Assembly: GCA_021779795.1 (NCBI GenBank)
Contig: JAJXZZ010000105.1
Span: 1,486 to 9,315 of the forward strand
From: Acidobacteriota bacterium
GTDB taxonomy: Bacteria; Acidobacteriota; Vicinamibacteria; Vicinamibacterales; Fen-181
DNA: 7,830 nt
Direction: 5' to 3'
The position numbers were made by a program, and so were the translations under genes. Of this stretch, positions 5,515 to 7,830 are shown one piece after another (the first letter of the stretch is position 1; every line of letters begins with the position of its first letter). A model generated the notes under the pieces. That model saw only the letters and a program-made list of their open reading frames with translations. It was not told where the DNA came from and did no database searches.

Positions 5515-6846
5515 ATGTCCCCTATGGTATCCCGAGTCGCAACCCTCGCGATGATTCTCTTTGCGCTGCTGCCGCGTCCATCCGCGGCGCAGCAGACGTT
5601 GACGCTCGACCAGGCCGTCTCGGCCGCCCTCGCCAACAACGCCATGATGAAGGCGGCCAAGGCCGGCGAGCGCGAGGCGGCGGCCCACGTCCAGGAGGCC
5701 CGCGCCGGCTACCTGCCGCGGGTCGACTACGTCGAGTCGTGGCAGCGCGGCAACGACCCGGTCTACGTCTTCGGGTCGCTGCTCACGCAGCAGCGGTTCA
5801 CCGCCGCCAACTTCGACCTCGCCGCCCTCAACCACCCGGACCCGCTGACCAACCACCAGGGCATGTTCACGGTCCAGCAGCCGATCTTCGACAGCGCGCG
5901 GCTGGCCGGGATCAAGCAGGCCGGGCTGGGCAGCCAGATGGCCCGGGAGATGACGGCCGAGGCCCGCGGGGACCTGTCGCTCGGCGTGACGCGCGTCTAC
6001 GGGATGGTGCTGCAGGCGATCGCCGGCCGGAAGGCGGCCGACTCGGCCGTCGCGGCCGCCAAGGACGACCTCACGCGCGCCGAGCAGCGCCGCGACGCCG
6101 GCTTCGTCACCGAGGCCGACGTCCTGTCGCTGAAGGTCTTCCTGGCGCAGATGCAGGAGCGGCAGATCAAGGCGTCGAGCGGCGAGTCGATCGCGCGCGC
6201 GCAGCTGAACCAGATGCTGGGCGCGCCGCTCGACTCGCAGTACACCCTGGTCGAGCCGCCGCCGCCGTCGGCGGCGGCGTCCACCGACGCCGACGACGAG
6301 ACCGCGGCCCTCAAGGAGCGCGCCGCGGTCCACCGGGCCGACACGCAGCTCGCGCTCGCCGAAACGGCCCGCAAGGCGGCCCGGGCGGCGTTCCTCCCGC
6401 AGGTCTACGCCCAGGGGATGTACGAGCTGAACGGCCACACGTTCGGCGACCGCGCCTCGGCCTGGATGGTGTCGGGGCAGGTCCGGCTCAACCTGTTCGC
6501 GGGCGGCGGCGACGCGGCTCGCCTGAAAGCGGCCGACGCGGCCGAGGCCCGCGCCAAGGCCGAGCGCGACAACGTGCTGTCCTCCGTGCGCCTCGATGTC
6601 CGGACCGCGCGCGCCCAGTACGACGCGGCGGTGGCCCGCGAGGCGGTCGGCCGGGCGGCCGTGCTGCAGGCGCGCGAGAGCCAGCGCATCATCCGCGACC
6701 GGTACGAGTCCGGGATGGCGGGCGTGACCGACGTGCTGCGGGCCGCGACGGCCCTGCTCGACGCGGAGACCCTCCGGATCAGCTCCATCGTGGACGTCAT
6801 GGTCGGTCGGGCGGCGCTCGACAAGGCGGTCGGCCGCCTCCAGTAG
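5515..6846 (+). CDS. TolC-family outer-membrane efflux protein
   Basis: The product has 443 residues and probably forms the trimeric outer-membrane channel and periplasmic tunnel of an RND export system. Residues 1-25 are a Sec signal peptide (hydrophobic LAMILFALL, cleavage after PSAA) with no lipobox. Two OEP repeats follow: about residues 28-245, starting LTLDQAVSAALANN, and about 260-440, both Ala-rich long helices. RRDAGFVTEADVLSLKV and RYESGMAGVTDVLRAATALL are the paired hallmark motifs ending each helical half. A Pro4-Ser-Ala3-Ser linker (248-256) joins them. Length fits the TolC family (about 420-490). ATG 5515 is used; ATG 5524 with GAG about 10 bases upstream, and an upstream GTG at 5479, are alternatives. 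The gene diverges from the sigma operon and is followed 52 bases later by an RND adaptor, so it heads an efflux operon. The substrate cannot be read from the sequence. Confidence 0.92.
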   Translation: MSPMVSRVATLAMILFALLPRPSAAQQTLTLDQAVSAALANNAMMKAAKAGEREAAAHVQEARAGYLPRVDYVESWQRGNDPVYVFGSLLTQQRFTAANFDLAALNHPDPLTNHQGMFTVQQPIFDSARLAGIKQAGLGSQMAREMTAEARGDLSLGVTRVYGMVLQAIAGRKAADSAVAAAKDDLTRAEQRRDAGFVTEADVLSLKVFLAQMQERQIKASSGESIARAQLNQMLGAPLDSQYTLVEPPPPSAAASTDADDETAALKERAAVHRADTQLALAETARKAARAAFLPQVYAQGMYELNGHTFGDRASAWMVSGQVRLNLFAGGGDAARLKAADAAEARAKAERDNVLSSVRLDVRTARAQYDAAVAREAVGRAAVLQARESQRIIRDRYESGMAGVTDVLRAATALLDAETLRISSIVDVMVGRAALDKAVGRLQ

Positions 6847-6898
6847 CCGGGCGGCCCGCGCCGGCCGGAGGCGGCGGGCGCCCGGGAGAAACGAAACG

Positions 6899-7830
6899 AT
6901 GATTCAGGCGAGCTCAACGATGTTCACACACAAGATTTCCGCGGCCGCCGTGCTGGCCGCCGCGATCGCAATGTCCGCGTGCTCGGGCGGCCAGGAGGGG
7001 TCGGCGGTCGACGCCCGCACGCCCGTCGACGTGCCGGTCCAGGTGGTCCAGATGGAGCCGGCCGTCCAGCCGTTCGAAGCCGGCGGCGTCGTCAAGGCCC
7101 GGACGACGGCGACGCTCGTGAGCCGCATCTTCGCCGACGTCACGCAGGTCCTGGTCCAGCCCGGCGACCGCGTCCACGCCGGGCAGGTCCTCATCCGGCT
7201 CGACGCGCGCGACCTCGTCGCGCAGCGGGCGCGCGCCCAGGCGTCGCTGGCGGCGGCCGAGCAGGGCGTGAAGGCGGCCGAGACCAACCGCGAGGCGGCG
7301 CTGGCCGGCCTGACGCTCGCCCGGGCCACGCACGCGCGCGTGGCCGAGCTGCGGGCCAAGAACTCCGCCACGCCCAACGAGTACGACCAGGCCGAGAGCG
7401 GCCTGCGCCAGGCCAACAACCGGTTGTGCGTCCTGCTGGGAATCCCGCCGCGGGACCTGTTCCCCGAGCTCGGGGAACAGCCGATCCCGACCGTCCCGTT
7501 GGCGATCGCCGCGGGGATCCCGGCCGAACTGCTTCGCCGCCGGCCGGACATTCGCCGCGCGGAACGGCAGGTCGCCGCCCAGTCGGCCCAGATCGGCGTG
7601 GCCAAGTCCGACCTGTTTCCGAGGTTCTCCCTGTTCGGATTCCTCGGCTACACCGCCGACGATTTCAAGAGCCTGTTCGCCATGAAAAGCTTCACCGGTC
7701 TCATCGTGCCCAACTTTCAATGGCAAATTTTTAACTATGGACGTGTTCGTAACAATATGCGAGTGCAGGAGGCAAGGTTTCAGGAGAAAGTCTTCCAGTA
7801 CCAGCAGACGGTGCTTCTCGCTGGCCAGGA
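6899..7830 (+). CDS. Hybrid frame: RND adaptor lipoprotein N-terminus joined to NodT/OprM-type outer-membrane factor C-terminus, 3' end outside window
   Basis: One uninterrupted frame of 310 codons reads as two families. Residues 1-28 are a lipoprotein signal (AVLAAAIAMSAC, C28 as the lipid site). Residues about 45-100 are the first lipoyl/barrel segment of an HlyD/AcrA-type adaptor (VLVQPGDRVHAGQVLIRLDA). Residues about 101-168 are its coiled coil (AELRAKNSATPNEYDQAESG). From about residue 168 (GLRQANNRLCVLLGIPPRDL) onward the protein is the second half of a NodT/OprM-type outer-membrane factor, with GIPAELLRRRPDIRRAERQ, then AAQSAQIGVAKSDLFPRFSL, then FQWQIFNYGRVRNN. The adaptor's returning coiled coil, second lipoyl half, beta-barrel and membrane-proximal domains are absent, as is the factor's first OEP half. 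GGGAG lies 10 bases before ATG 6899; ATG 6920 is an alternative start. Placement behind the TolC-family gene fits a genuine adaptor that was replaced midway. An assembly chimera seems likelier than a working fusion. Confidence 0.85.
   Translation, partial: MIQASSTMFTHKISAAAVLAAAIAMSACSGGQEGSAVDARTPVDVPVQVVQMEPAVQPFEAGGVVKARTTATLVSRIFADVTQVLVQPGDRVHAGQVLIRLDARDLVAQRARAQASLAAAEQGVKAAETNREAALAGLTLARATHARVAELRAKNSATPNEYDQAESGLRQANNRLCVLLGIPPRDLFPELGEQPIPTVPLAIAAGIPAELLRRRPDIRRAERQVAAQSAQIGVAKSDLFPRFSLFGFLGYTADDFKSLFAMKSFTGLIVPNFQWQIFNYGRVRNNMRVQEARFQEKVFQYQQTVLLAGQ
7391..7430 (+). other. Junction between adaptor and outer-membrane-factor sequence
   Basis: The family identity changes here without breaking the frame. 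Left of about 7400 the codons give YDQAES, typical of the adaptor coiled coil. Right of about 7418 they give NRLCVLLGIPP, typical of the middle of NodT/OprM-type factors. The bases between (7400-7417, GLRQAN) fit either family, so the break cannot be placed more precisely. This is the usual appearance of joining at a short shared sequence, whether by an assembler or by recombination. Confidence 0.7.

Noticed and set aside
5364..5660. N-terminal extension of the sigma factor up to 5660
   Set aside because: It would overlap the signal-peptide region of the divergent TolC-family gene and cover the inverted repeat; it lacks sigma-domain content and gives an unusual length of 308 residues.
5461..6438. 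Minus-strand open frame of 325 codons opposite the TolC-family gene
   Set aside because: Shadow of a high-GC gene: Arg/Gly/Leu-rich, no recognisable motif, and the plus strand holds a clear OEP protein.
6899..6909. The 11-mer ATGATTCAGGC at the adaptor start also occurs on the minus strand at 5414-5404
   Set aside because: Several 11-base matches are expected by chance in a window this size; apart from the half-site overlap nothing supports a shared element.
6904..7726. Two long minus-strand open frames opposite the adaptor/factor hybrid
   Set aside because: Low-complexity Arg/Ala/Ser translation with no family motifs; the plus strand has clear adaptor and outer-membrane-factor motifs.

Overview
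The window is high-GC, densely packed, Gram-negative DNA. It carries inner-membrane RND pumps, periplasmic adaptors, outer-membrane factors, an Lgt and an ECF sigma factor with a zinc-binding anti-sigma. The mix of a CusA pump, a DUF5666-like small secreted protein, a TolC-family protein and an RND adaptor would suit an uncultured high-GC Acidobacteriota (Vicinamibacteria-like) or a similar soil lineage. That placement is inference; no rRNA or marker gene is present.

Left part (1-3525, plus strand): the last three quarters of a CusA-type Cu(I)/Ag(I) efflux pump, then a secreted protein of unknown function built from two copies of one domain, then a broken remnant of a small secreted DUF5666-like gene. 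This looks like the end of a metal-efflux operon.

Middle part (3526-5514): a 129-base convergent spacer, then a minus-strand operon running from an ECF sigma factor to a soluble zinc-finger anti-sigma factor (ATGA stop/start overlap) to a divergent Lgt. A 9-bp perfect inverted repeat lies just upstream of the preferred sigma start and brackets a TATGAT box.

Right part (5515-7830, plus strand): a TolC-family outer-membrane protein, then the start of a lipoprotein RND adaptor. In a normal operon the adaptor would finish and an AcrB-type pump would follow. Instead, in mid coiled coil, the adaptor frame runs without interruption into the second half of a different protein family, a NodT/OprM-type outer-membrane factor, and continues to the window edge. 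The switch occurs at a short stretch (about GLRQAN) that both families can supply. Base composition drops sharply about 200-270 bases later. This hybrid is the most notable object in the window. It is either an assembly chimera (which I think likelier) or a real adaptor/outer-membrane-factor fusion made at microhomology.

I found no tRNA, rRNA, CRISPR array, transposase or origin.
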